Positions 12,535-29,639 of a stretch of DNA of 64,000 nt are shown here, piece after piece (the first letter of the stretch is position 1; the number at the start of each line of letters is the position of its first letter). The position numbers and the translations under genes were made by a program. This DNA comes from Capitulum mitella. Lineage: Eukaryota; Arthropoda; Thecostraca; Pollicipedomorpha; Pollicipedidae. Under the pieces are notes generated by a model. The model was not told where the DNA came from. It ran no database searches and worked only from the letters and a program-made list of their open reading frames with translations. The stretch lies in NCBI GenBank assembly GCA_030062745.1, contig CP099839.1, positions 6,743,115 through 6,807,114 of the forward strand. The letters are read 5' to 3'.

Positions 12535-13210
12535 TGTCACTTGCGGCCACCTCCAGCGGCCCAAGTCCGGACGGCGGCGGCGCGCTCCGCTCCGGTCTGA
12601 AGCCGAACCCTTCCGGCATGCGTCCGCGGAGTCGATGCATCTCGCCGGACGACGGAAGGCCGCGGAACGGGCGTTGGCCGGCCGGCGATCGGCTCCGCTC
12701 CGCCGACCGGAGGACGGCTTTTATGGGCGGTCCGGCTAATTTTCAGAGCCGGCGGATCGGCGGCGCCGGGCGGGCCGCCGGCCGAGACGGGCCGGGCCCG
12801 AACGACCCTTTCACGGCATCGCGCCGGCGGAGAGAAGGGAACACGCCATAAAGACGCCGCGAGCCGGCGCGTCTAATCTGCGCCACCCCGAATCTGTGTC
12901 AATTGGTCTGATGGAGACGCGGCGTCGCGTCGGGCGGCGGCCGGCCGCCTCGCGCCGCCGTCTGCGGCCGCTCGCACCTGGCCGGCGCCGCCGCGCGGCG
13001 CGCAGCCGTCGCTCGAGACGACCTGGCGCTCGTTAGCTGCACCGAGCCGTGCCGACGTCGCCGGTGGGCCGCCGCGTGCCAGGGTCGCCGCGCGTCGCGG
13101 ACACCAGACGGAATTGCGTCCCACAAAGCGTCGGCGAGCGGCGGCGCGACGCGGCGCCGTCGACGCCGACGTTGTCACCCTCTGTCGCCTCCGACGCAAA
13201 ACGCAGTCTC
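12535..13210. promoter_or_regulatory. GC island with TTTATGGC-type cores
   Basis: CpG-dense. Cores include ggcttttatgggcgg near 12716, ccggctaattttcag near 12732 and gccataaa (12845-12852). Several overlapping open frames on both strands have no recognisable domain. Confidence 0.4.
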
Positions 13211-14222
13211 CGCCACTCGTTGCTGCTGCATTTTGGCGCTAAAATCTGGCGCCCTGTTGCCATGGAAACGTTTCGAGTATTGATCAGACCCACAAAGAAT
13301 CTGTCAGCTGCATCTAATCAACATGACGAATGGCCAGAGTAGATCAGGGGGATTGTTATAACTGGGAAAGTCGTAAAGCTTGTGCCAAGACATTCGGCCT
13401 CCTGAAATTATGGGCTTGCGATGCAGATAAAATCGTATTTCATTTTCTTCTCCAGACAACGCAGACGCTCTTTGTGTGGTCGACATCATAGTGCCTCTTG
13501 ACATGGCCCTGCAAGTGGCGTCGCAATGGGGTTGGGGACGAAATAAAGCTTATGGAGTCACTACCAGCGGACCTTCTTGAAAACAAGAGGCAACCTAAAT
13601 AAGTACACGTTCATGTCATGACGATGTGAGAGAAGACCCTTCGTCGTTTCATATGTTATGAGAAATTTGTGAAACTCACACTGATCCAAAGGCGCTTTTA
13701 GCTAGGCGAAAACTCACACTATAGTGCCGATGACCTCAGACCTCAAAGCGTGGGTTTATTGCGAACACCATGAAACAGAGCTGCAACATTCACGCTTTAT
13801 ATAGTTAACTTATTCTTTGTTTCAGTACGGAAACAGTTTCTGATAACTGGAAGGGAAACAACACTCGGTTTACCGGCCTGTGGTAATTTCGCACTTGCAT
13901 TCATGCGCTCTTTTTCATTGCATTGCCCTTTGGATTGAGTGAGGTTGTAAGACTAAAACGCGTTTCTTCACGGTGCGTTATGAGTATTCGAACACCTGCA
14001 CAACTTTCAAAAGTGTACCGAAATTTCTAGAGCGATCGCAGATTGAAGATTTGAAGTTTGTAGGCTGCCAGTTATACATTATGCAAGATAATATTTTAAA
14101 GAACACGAACTGTATAATCTAAACTGGTAACGTAATCACCAGGAAAACTAACCAGGGCCTTCGCTAAAGGTTATGTACATCATTCAAGTTACCAGAACTG
14201 TGATTAAATATGAAGGGATTAC

Positions 14223-14228
14223 TTTATT
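14223..14228 (-). terminator. Candidate poly(A) signal AATAAA
   Basis: First canonical hexamer on the Ubx strand after the stop codon. The hexamer is common by chance, so support is positional only. Confidence 0.25.
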
Positions 14229-14379
14229 GTGCTCTCGCCACCAGTTCATTTGGAGATGATACTCAGCTCGAGATACTAAGGAGGCAAAACAGCACGTGAA
14301 TATTCGCAAATATGGCCCAAGGACCATTTCGTCAAGGCCGGTCTCCGAAGCGGTCCATTCTCACATTGGTGGTGTTAAC

Positions 14380-14426
14380 ATTATATATTAACATACGTCT
14401 ACTAAAGACGTACGTTAATACATAAT
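14380..14426. repeat. 21-bp inverted repeat with 5-nt loop
   Basis: Arms 14380-14400 and 14406-14426 pair at 19 of 21 positions around ACTAA. It is A+T-rich, and could be a chance palindrome, a small element or an RNA hairpin in the Ubx 3' UTR. Confidence 0.6.
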
Positions 14427-15739
14427 ATATGCGGATCATAAACGATCTGAAGGGAGCTTTGACGTGAAAAAGACGGCATCATGGAGCGATAATGAACTTT
14501 CCTTTTCGTGAGTCATCAGCCCAGGACGAACATGCTCAATCTGGACTAATAATAAGCATACATATTTGGTCGGATTTGACATGATTTAGACCAGTAAATC
14601 GTAGAGAGTGAAGCGCACGAGGGGAGGGGCAGACCTAAACTTCATCAGTTTATGAAAATAACTGCTGCCAAGCCTGACTGCTTCAAAACCCCGGAACCCT
14701 CTCGCCTTTTGAACATCCTTAGCCGTCATACAAAATGCGTTATAACTGGATCAAGAAGCACCCACGCGCCGTTACATTTCGAATTTTAATTTCTGCTTCA
14801 CCACAGAGAATGTAGTGAAGAGACGATTTTCCAGAATGAAAACTGCTGCACATCAGTGATACCAAAGAGAGCTGTAACTGCTTGCAACGTAAGATGTTAA
14901 CTACTTGACGGACATTTTCTGTTATCTGTCACATTAGTTGTGATACATATGAATGAAGAAGCCCTCATCGGGCACTTGAAATTTTGGAAACTGCAGAAAG
15001 ATCAGGGGCAAGAATTTTTGGTACTTTTCAGAAATTTCTAGTCCTAAAACCTTTTGTTTTCGAGATCTTTGTAAATCTTTTTATGTAAAGACAACCCGTG
15101 TGTTCTTAAACAAAAAGAGATCTACCATGAAAACTCATCCAGCTCCCGCTTCATAATAATGCTTCTGAATGATTTTCATGGTTTATCACATACCAAGATT
15201 ATGAAACCTCTTCCCATCCAAAAGTATCACCATGATGTTTCTAAAGCCCCAGGTCAGGTTGTAACTCTGCAGATAAATATGAATGTACGCCCTATAAACA
15301 CTGTTCTCAGTCTTGGTCTACGTACCGAACATAAAGGTAAGCACTTGCCATTTCTGTTCCTCTCTCATGCTTTTCCACTTTGGCCTCATCGAGCTCAGAT
15401 CGCGAAAGTGAAATTCTAACCTTGGACAAAGTGCCTTTAAGGACCTCGGGCGATCGGAGACATTACTGTCATCGATTTGCGTTTTATGCACTCTTGAAAC
15501 GATGATACTGCCTTTATAGTTAAACGCCCTGCAGTGAATCCAAGACATGCCAAATAATGTCGCAGTTATTCCTTCTATCGCCTAAAAAATAACAAGACTC
15601 CGATACAACAAAGCGGCATTGGAACGGGGCCGAAATACTACCTCGCGCCTCTCTTTCAGTGACGTTATTCCGACCTAAATCGTTACAATGCCTCCCAACG
15701 ACGACCACAGCCTACAGACGGCCGTCTGAACCAGATTCC

Positions 15740-16090
15740 GCAGCTGAGCTATGCCAGCGGCCGTCACTGTCGACACTGCCGCGCGCCCGGCGGCGGCGGC
15801 CCGCCAGTACAACCCCACGTCATCCGACGCCGGCCGACCGGCGACTTGCCGCCGCAACGACCGGCCGGCGAGTGGCGGCCATGTTGGAAAGAGTGCGCGC
15901 CAGGCCCCGCCCACCGGCTGGTGCTCCTCCGCGCCGGTCGCGTGGTCTTGGCGCGCCGCTGCGCCACGGCGGCACGCTCGAATTCCGCCGCGTGCCGGCC
16001 GCGTCGGCGCGACGGGTCGGGCGCTGGCACGGCGGCACGGCGGTACGGCGATACGCAGCGGTACCGGACGGCGTATGGGGTACACATCAG
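15740..16090. promoter_or_regulatory. GC island downstream of the Ubx stop
   Basis: CpG-dense block about 0.5-0.9 kb after the stop codon. It contains GCCATGTTGG (15878-15887), a YY1/Pho-like site. If the 3' UTR reaches 14.2 kb, this island would be transcribed. Confidence 0.35.
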
Positions 16091-16609
16091 TGGAGTTGGT
16101 GGTAACGTCGGCGCTTCAACGGACTCTGGTGACGTGAAGTCTACAGTGGTCTGACTGTAGGCGAACTCATGCAGGGAGCGGAAGGATGGCAGCACTAGTA
16201 TCTTGAGCAAACACATGCACCTTTGGGAACTCTTTCGACACTGAACTTAAAAGGGGTGGGAGGTGACTCCCGGTTTTCAACGCTGGCTAAAAAGTCCATG
16301 AATCAAACAGCTGAAGTGATCTCCTTCGAGGATCAGAGACCTTGAGTGACGAAAGAACTCAGGTGTCCAAGACATCAGCTTGAAACTACTGGACATTTGG
16401 AAAGCATTTGACTTATCAAGTGACCAGGAGGGCAATGGCTTGCGTGGACTCAACGCTAGTGGTTTCCTGCCTACTTCCTGAGCATCCATGCACCCGTTCT
16501 ACAGCATGCCAAACACCCGTCCACCGGCCGGCTCCAACGGACTTTTGACGGACGGCAACGCGCGTCCTCCGACGGACTCACCTTTAAAATGCAGAAAGAA
16601 CATTATCGT

Positions 16610-22376
<5,767 letters not shown>

Positions 22377-22380
22377 TTAA

Positions 22381-23595
22381 CCCTATTCCCGGAGGGCTAG
22401 ACGGTATGGCCGATTCCCGGCAGGGGGGGGGCCGATTCGGCCCCCCCTGAGATCTCGAGAACTACTTATCCGATTTCATCGCAACAAACGGCAATCGATT
22501 TGCCGTGACGTGAACTACATTTTTATAAAAAGAAATTTTCAAAATTTTGAAATTTGTGGATACAGGGGGGCAAAAATGTCAAAATGGGGGGTACTTTTTG
22601 ACTTTTTATAACTCCGTTGTTTATGAACCGATTTTAATGAAACTGGCATGAATCGAGAGATTATGAATAGGGCTTTTACCATGGGTATGCAAATTTGAAA
22701 TTTTGAGAAAATTCATGGGCGTTCACAGGGTTTCAAAAATAGAGGGATTAGTTTTCTAATAACGGAATGAACAAAAGAGGCCAACACACTTTTTTGGCTT
22801 CTGCTAGTCATGTTATGCGAAAGAAGTACAAATCGCATTACAATATTTGTATAATGTTAGCATAGGCGGTGCCAGGGACATAAAAAAGGGGGAACTGTCA
22901 TGGTCACACGTTCTTCAGATCAACTTGTGACCTTTGACCTTAAATGACCTCCAGTGACCTTGGGGTCACCTGGAATGATGTCGTGTGCATTCAGTATTAT
23001 CTGTAAATGTTTTTAATCGATTGAATTCACTCTATTCCAAAAAATTCATTTTTTGGCTTTTGCGATATAGGGTACGCGCACTGACATTTTAGGTCATAGC
23101 TCCGTGACCCGACCTGATATGAAGCTGAAACTTGGTACACAAGTAGAGAACACCTTTCTACGTCATATGTATTTCGGGTGTGGCATTTGAAAAAAACGGC
23201 GCCGAAATTATTGCAAAAAAACAAATTTTGACTTTTGACCTTGACCTGACCTTGTAAAGTGACCTCAGATAAACAAAATTACATATGCACATTGCCCAAC
23301 TATTACGCTATACATCCATATAAAGTTTTAAGTTTTATCTAAAAAACTCTGTTTTTGGCAGACATTTTCCTTTTACCCTCAACATGGCCAAAAAAGACCT
23401 GAGGTGCCTCCCAAAAACGTTGCCTGGCTCCGCCCCTGAGCAAAATAGAATTTCGAAATTTTGTCACGGCGCGTAAAAGGAATGGCTAGGAAAAGTCACC
23501 AAGTTTCGTGAAGCTGCGTTAAAAAGGCTGGAATTGGCAAGCAAAAAACCCGAGGGGGGGCGGATTCCGCCCCCCCCCCCCTGCCGGGAATAGGG
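22381..23595. mobile_element. piggyBac-type non-autonomous element (MITE), 1215 bp
   Basis: Flanked on both sides by TTAA (22377-22380, 23596-23599), the target duplication of piggyBac transposons. Terminal inverted repeats are CCCTATTCCCGG (22381-22392) and its exact complement (23584-23595); a CCC start is usual for piggyBac ends. Just inside each end is a hairpin-forming G-run/C-run block (around 22420-22450 and 23553-23581). The interior is A+T-rich, has many stops and encodes no transposase. It carries repeated TGACCT half-sites. The intact ends suggest a fairly recent insertion into the Ubx intron. Confidence 0.85.
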
Positions 23596-23599
23596 TTAA

Positions 23600-23956
23600 A
23601 GTAACCATTGTTGGACCAGAGACCATAACTGCTTATCAGGCCTTAAACAAACCCAGTATTGGTTACGTCAGAAATTTCGAAGCTTCCTGGCATGCCTCCG
23701 AAGACGCAGCTGATGCACTGACACGTCATTTACGGCATTGCTGCAAACTCAAACAAAGTCAAATGCAAGCAAAGCCAACAACACAAAAGATAAAGCCAAA
23801 AATGGCACGCTGTTTTGACAAGTTATGGGTCAGGACCCCAAACCCACTGCTAAGACCATGTAAGCTTAAGTTTATAGGCTGGCTTACGTTATCAGCCAAG
23901 CATATTTCTTTTGGTCCAATGGGTACAGTTTTCGACGTTGGTTGACCCTGCCTGTC
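23600..23956. other. Intron sequence between two repeats
   Basis: No gene or motif recognised. Confidence 0.5.
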
Positions 23957-23960
23957 ATGG

Positions 23961-25788
23961 GCAGATCCGGGATTTCGCCATGGGAGAGTCAGCGTCGGCC
24001 CTCCTTCCGGTCAGGTCACCCCATTTTTTGGCTCTTCAGATGTGAAAAGAGCGGGGACACGCGGGTGTATACGAGGAAAGGTTTAATATAATTTTGTATT
24101 TTTTGTCATTTAAAGTAACCGAACAATTCCAACACGTTACCTTCTTTGATACTGTTCTGAGTTTTGTTGTCGTACAAAGTGGCCGAAATATGAGAGAAAT
24201 GCGAGATTTTAGGCGGCTACGCTTCTTCCAGTATTTCAGATCCCGTGTCCGTATCTGGCAGTTTTTAGATACTTGGTCAGGAACGCCCCAGGATAGCTCC
24301 CCTGCCCCTCGCAATTTCCGAATAATTTTGCCAGCTCAGGTTAGTTTAGGTTTAGTTCCCTCCGTCAGTTACAAGGGCACGTATAGCGGTCTCGGGCCTC
24401 CGCCGTGGCAGGGCCCTCTAGTGTCCTTAGACTCCTTTCACATTTCTGCATGTCCCTCGGGACGTCTCAGACGCTCCTTTGACGGTTTCAGGAACACCCT
24501 GGGCGGTTTCAAGGACTCATCTGGCAGTTTCAGGGGCGCTTTGGTCATCTCGGAGTCCTCCTGTTGTTCATGGGACATTTTCGCCGTCTTAGGAGCCCTT
24601 AGGTAGTAACAAATGCCCTATATCAGTCTTTCTCTCTGTCGTGACAGAGGCGTATCTGGCAGTCCTAGTTAACTAGTTACCCTAGTTCCTAGTCAGCAGT
24701 CTCAACAGCCCATCTCTAGCAGTTTCAGTGGACCCCTTGGGTGTCTTGTTGTCTTAGTTGTCTTAGGCGTCCTTGTTGTCGTCTCTGGGGAGCGTTTTTA
24801 CCATCTCATGGGCCCTTTTGGCAGTTACAAAAGACCTTTTAGCGATCTCAGGACCTTGTGCAGTACCATGGGCCATCTGAACGTCTCCGGTGATCCCATG
24901 GCTATATCAGGCGGTCTTCCTCTGCTCCATGGGGTATATATGTCAGTCTTAGGGCCCCTCAGTGTAAGTTTCAAGCGCTTTAGTGGCCTCATTGGCCGTC
25001 CCAAGGGAACGTTTTCCGTGGTAGGAACCCGCCTAACACTTTCAGGGGCCCTCTGGCCGTTCAGGGCCTCCAGACCGTCTTAGAGGCGTTGTTATCGTCT
25101 CTGCCCTCGCAGAGGTCCCTGTGACCTTTTTGGCGATCTCAGGGGCCTTTGTCGTGTAGAGGTCCATTTTGCCGTCTCAAGGGCCACTTGGCCTTCCCGT
25201 GGCCCCCTGACTGCATCATGAACCCCAGATTTTCAAAAAGACCAGCGTAATTCATTTAGGGCCTCCCTTGAGGTTGAAAGGATCATTAATGAATCCCCGT
25301 CCAGGGGGTCCCTCTGGCTTTCCAGGGGTCCCTGGTCATCCCAAGCACCCTCTTACGATCTTGCTGTCTCATGGGTCCTCTTTGCTGTTTTGGGGTCGTT
25401 CTTGCGGTATCAGGGGCTCATGGAAAGTTTCAGGGACCCTGTTATCCATATTAAGGGCCATCTCGCCGCTTAATCCCAGGGCCCCTACACCATCCTACGG
25501 TCTTAGTCAACATCCTTGCCGTCTCCGGGGCCCTATGACGTCTCCGGCGGTCTTAGGGACACTCTACCGTGTTGGGGCCCTTCTGCGTCCTCAAGGGCCC
25601 TTTGGAAGTTTCAGGGGTCCTCTTACCGGTCTCAGGGCCCATCTAACCTTTCCGGGGCCCCTTGACTGCATCAAGAACCCGTCAGGGCTTCGCAGACTCA
25701 GTGCAGCTATACAGGGCCCCTTCGGAGACCTCATCAGGCCTGGAGGGGGCGATCGCACCACCACCCCTTGGATTCGCCAATGCTGGCA
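23961..25788. mobile_element. Possible non-autonomous DNA transposon enclosing the 21-bp minisatellite
   Basis: The left end has gcagatccgggattt (from 23961). The right end reads, on the opposite strand, cattggcgaatccaagggg (to about 25786). Both resemble the GGCGGATCCAGGGG-type termini of many animal DNA transposons, in inverted orientation. The match between ends is imperfect and no target duplication could be confirmed. Confidence 0.3.
24400..25760. repeat. Degenerate 21-bp minisatellite, about 1.36 kb
   Basis: Units approximating gtttcaggggccctttggc recur every 19-21 bp. Clear examples are the tttca cores at 24484, 24505 and 24526. Because 21 is divisible by three, long open frames with a seven-residue rhythm appear on the plus strand; they are not taken as genes. 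A longer copy relation is seen between about 25202-25228 and 25656-25681 (ggcccc-tgactgcatca). Confidence 0.8.
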
Positions 25789-26294
25789 GTGATTCTGTCT
25801 CATACTGCGTCAAACTGTATCAATCGGTTTTCTTTTTGTTCTTGCGTGGGAATATCATATTGTATACATTAGTTTCATTTCGTTTGGGATGCATGACAAG
25901 CAGGGAGCATGAGAAATAACTCCGACATAAAGGAAAGTAAAAGGCCTCGAATGCATGCTTTCGCCCCTTAGAAATCCCCAGATGTGTGATTTGCTGCTTT
26001 AACTACTTAACGCCACTGCTGATGCCGACAATCTTAGCAAACCACGTTTGCCATGATCCGTTTTACAGCCGTGAAAGCTCCAAGTCTCAGAAAGCACTAA
26101 AATTCTCTTCCGAAAAGCTCATCTTGCTTATAAATCCCCTGGTATCTAATCTACGGCGAGACGCCGTCGAAAAGCTGTCAGCTCCCGAAATCTACGACTG
26201 AAATTTAGTCTAAGTTATACCGTCCAGCGTCGTGATAACAATATCTGGCCAGCGAAGACACGGACCCCACAGCGTCGTTCGCAATTATTCCGCG
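25789..26294. other. A+T-rich intron sequence, nothing recognised
   Basis: No gene, repeat or notable motif. Confidence 0.5.
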
Positions 26295-26590
26295 GGCTTT
26301 CTCCTAATCCATCCACTGGCGGCGGCCACCGAAAGCGTCGCCGGTTATTGCTTGCGCATCCGCCATTATAATTATCAGCGAGGTTGATTTCCTTGTGGCG
26401 GTGGCGGCGGCGGCAGCCGTGGCTTCGCCCCCCCCCCCTTCCCCCGGTTTTAACGCGACCCGGGAGAGCAGTGGAGAGAATTGCCGGGGGCCAAACGGCC
26501 CCCCTGTGCGCGAGAGAGGGGGAGGTGCGTGAGGCTGCCCTAAACGTGAGAAGTGTGTCTCAGTAGACGCTCCTGCCGGACGGCCCCTGG
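26295..26590. promoter_or_regulatory. GC island with homeodomain core
   Basis: CpG-rich block containing gccattataattatcag (26362-26378) between G+C-rich arms, plus ggcggtggcggcgg and a C-run near 26430. Confidence 0.35.
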
Positions 26591-27465
26591 CTGGCCAAAG
26601 CCCTAGCCCTCGGCAGGTCCGAAACTCGAAGAGAAAATTTTGCCTCTTGACTAAAAACCATACTGGGGGAGGGACGGAAATACACATTGGAAAACAGCGT
26701 ATCGTCTCGAGCTTCCAGCGGCCACTAGAAAATGAACCTCGGGCTGTCACCAATATATCTTCGTAGGAGCTCCACGAATGTCGCAAGCAACAGCAATCAA
26801 CACAAAGCCCACCATTTATTGACTTTTATTGGGAAGATTCCATGCTGTTGCCATGGACTTTCTTAGCAGCAAATCATCAAGCAAACCGGATTTTGTTGCA
26901 TAACAAATGCAGGGAGGAACGTACGGTGGTCACGATGTACTTTATCGGTCCGCTCGTGTGTCGGAGCCGGGTTAGTTTTGCATACCAATGTCCGTGCATT
27001 CAACGTTAGATATCGCTTGAAAGAAGTAATGATCCATTCAGTATGCTCGACTAGCATTTGTTCATCGCATGAGACATTTGATTTATTGATCATTGGGGGT
27101 TTATTCACTAACAACCCGTTTTCTAAGCGTCTTTATATCGGTGTTTCAGGTACAATCGTCTCAGTTCATGTGGCAACATAATTTTATCGTTTTGAAAGCT
27201 GGCTGGGGTAAATCTCCCGCTAACTTCTTGGGCAGCGCATGTGCTTCGAAATTCACATACATCCGTTTTATTCATAAAAAGTCTCAAACTCTGTCGTTTT
27301 GTCCAACAGAAATTCTTTCCACCAATGCCGTCGCGAATCAATGCATTTTCCAGTCAGTGCCATATTTCAAGCTATCGCCAGCTGCATGTCTTAAGTGTTG
27401 ATGCCTTACCCCACGAACGAAAATGCTGACACCTAAAGCCAAATTCCAAAACGATTCACCGCGAG
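26591..27465. other. A+T-rich intron sequence, nothing recognised
   Basis: No gene or structured repeat seen. Confidence 0.5.
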
Positions 27466-27765
27466 CATCCACACACGGAACATGCCCGGCCGCCGCCCGA
27501 CGACCGCCGACCGAGGGCCATGCGAATGTCGGCCGGGCCGGCGGCGGCTCGCCGGCCGGCCCATCGGTTATCGATGCGGCCTGATTGACGGCCGCTGATC
27601 GATGCCCCGCGCCGCCGGCACGCTCAGACACATGACCCGGCCCGGATCGCGCCGGCCCGCCTCCGACGGCCCGAGGGAGGCTGGGCAGCGCGCGCGCCGG
27701 CGGCTGCGGAGTGGACCTCCCGCCCGGCTCCCCCGCCTTTTCTATATGCATTATACGGGGCGGGC
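27466..27765. promoter_or_regulatory. GC island with TATCGATG and TGATTGAC cores
   Basis: CpG-dense. The cores ttatcgatg and cctgattgacgg (about 27568-27592) resemble DRE and Exd-type sites. It ends at tatatgcattatacggg near 27742. Confidence 0.35.
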
Positions 27766-27849
27766 GCCGATCCGTCTTGCGTTAGACAGTAGAAAATTAG
27801 CAATCAGCCGGATGGTGCTTTATCTTCGTTTTGAAATCTCCAAGGGAAC

Positions 27850-28690
27850 GAGGCAGGGGAGCGGCCGCGGCGGAGCCCGGCTCTGAAAAAATCGCCATCA
27901 CGCCGCCCAGCTCGATTACAGCGGAGTCGCGGTTCGCCCCGGCGGCGGGGCGATACGTGATACGGCTCCGTCCAATGGAGATTTACCCAGCAATTTCATG
28001 CAATAAAGACATAATGCAAATGTCGCTTATAAATCGGACTCACAGCGTGCATTCCACTTACAGGCACATGACATCCATATTAGTGGTCGTCATTAGCATC
28101 AGCGCGACGGCTCGCCGGAAATCTGACGCCGGTCGCAAAGTGGAGCGCGGCAGGCAAGACGGCGCCCGTCGGCGGGCGGACGACGGCTGACGGCGTGTTT
28201 CCTCCGTTTCAGGATCCCGCAGACGGCGCGCGCTCCGGCCGGGCGCAGAGGACGACCTGGCGCGGCTATTTCACTCAAGATCGCATCGGCCTGTCGCCGC
28301 TCGCGGAATATGTGAACGGCTTAGGCTGGATTACGGCGGCGGGTCAGCCTGCCGGGCGTCGCTCTCGGCGGCTGCTATACGGCGCGCTCGCGGCGGTCTC
28401 TCGCGCGCGCCCGCGGCGGCGGCGGCGGCGGCGGGGTCGCCGCTCGGCGGGGTTATTTGCTGTCGCCCTTGAGCGCTCGGACGGGGCCCGTGTCGCGCCG
28501 AGAGGAATGGCCGCGCCTCCATGTTCGGCCGCTGTCCTTGCAGCGCGCCGCCACATACATCGCGGCCGGCAGACAACGGTTGCAGCTCTGGCGACGCGAA
28601 ATTTATTCCGTGATATTTCAAATGTTCAGACGGATCCGCGGAACCCGACAAAGAACGCTCCTAAATCCCGGCGGCGGCAGTGACAGACCA
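27850..28690. promoter_or_regulatory. GC island with POU octamer and A+T core
   Basis: Two CpG-dense arms flank an A+T core at about 27950-28100. The core has an exact ATGCAAAT (28014-28021) followed by gcttataaatcgg. The right arm has a (gcg)n tract near 28418-28436. This is the first of four closely spaced islands at 27.5-30.3 kb. Confidence 0.4.
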
Positions 28691-28858
28691 TTAAATCTTA
28701 GAAATTTAAATCGATTCCGGCTCGCACGGCACGAAAAACTTCTCGGCGAGATCAGTGGTTAAAACCGAAACCCAGTTTCAACAAACACTTCCGTTTGCTG
28801 TCATTGCTATCAGCTGTTGTCATAAATACACTCGAAAGGAAGTGGAGAATTCTTTTCC

Positions 28859-28880
28859 ATTAAATTAATTAAATTAATCG
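28859..28880. promoter_or_regulatory. Tandem TTAATT homeodomain-type sites
   Basis: Overlapping TTAAATTAATTAAATTAATC gives several TAAT cores in 20 bp, just outside a GC island. Confidence 0.3.
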
Positions 28881-29109
28881 CTTTGCGTTATTCCCAGTAA
28901 TTAGTAACACATGCAACATTTCTGAAGGTTGGACCGTGAGCCTGTTATTAGTCACAATTCAGAGACCATGAAAGCCTTTGCCCATACTTTAATGACAACA
29001 GATAGCTCTGCAAATACGCCCCAGTTGCATGATACTGCTATATCATTACTGAATAAAATTGCACGATGTAAAATTTTGATTGCCTTCTACGTGACTGACA
29101 ACCATTAAA

Positions 29110-29625
29110 AGTGTCGGCGGACTGAGACAAAAAGCTAGGCCGCCGTCCCACCCGTCCGCTCTCTCCATCTCCGCCTCGGAGACAAGACGCGCCGCCAGCA
29201 GTCGCCGCGACAAAAACGCCGATCTGGCGGCGATTCCGGCGCGCCGTCATTTCACATGCATTCGCGCCGCGCCGGCCCGGCGCCGGCCGCCGCCGGCCGC
29301 CCGCCAAATCAATACGGGCGTTCACTCGGCGGCGGCGCACGCTCATTGGTCGAGAGCGGGCCCGGCCATTTTGGGCGATTAAATCGGCGGCCGCCGGCCG
29401 GAGCGGAATCTGGTCCGGCCGGCCGCGCCGCGCCGCCGGCACGCAGCGCTGCCTCTCGCGCCCGCCGCCGGCCAGTGTCGCGCCGCGCCGCCGATGCGTC
29501 GCGTTCGTCGCGACACGCGGCGGCGCTGGGCGGGCCCTGGCGGCACGGCGCGGCCGGCGGCCCGGCACCCGCAATCAACCCGGCCGTCGTAAATCCCGCA
29601 AATGCGCCGTAAATTAGCACGTTTC
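29110..29625. promoter_or_regulatory. GC island
   Basis: Very CpG-dense. Cores are ccaaatcaatacggg near 29304, GCCATTTTGG (29365-29374) next to gcgattaaatcgg, and gtaaattagcacg near 29609. Confidence 0.4.
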
Positions 29626-29639
29626 TTTGAACGCCGATT

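Larger units (their letters stand above)
13211..15739. other. A+T-rich DNA, 3' flank of Ubx
   Basis: No gene seen. Holds a short hairpin (14380-14426) and the candidate poly(A) signal; part may be Ubx 3' UTR. Confidence 0.5.
14205..16609 (-). other. Probable Ubx 3' untranslated region
   Basis: Downstream of the stop codon, the first AATAAA on the minus strand is at 14223-14228 (tttatt on the plus strand), about 2.4 kb away. A variant ATTAAA lies at 14785-14790. A long 3' UTR is normal for Ubx in flies. The stretch contains a GC island (15740-16090) and a short hairpin (14380-14426). The true 3' end cannot be fixed from sequence. Confidence 0.35.

Noticed and set aside
25268-25792. 174-residue plus-strand frame with seven-residue rhythm, collagen-like in appearance
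   Set aside because: The rhythm comes from the 21-bp minisatellite, which gives similar open frames elsewhere and on the other strand.
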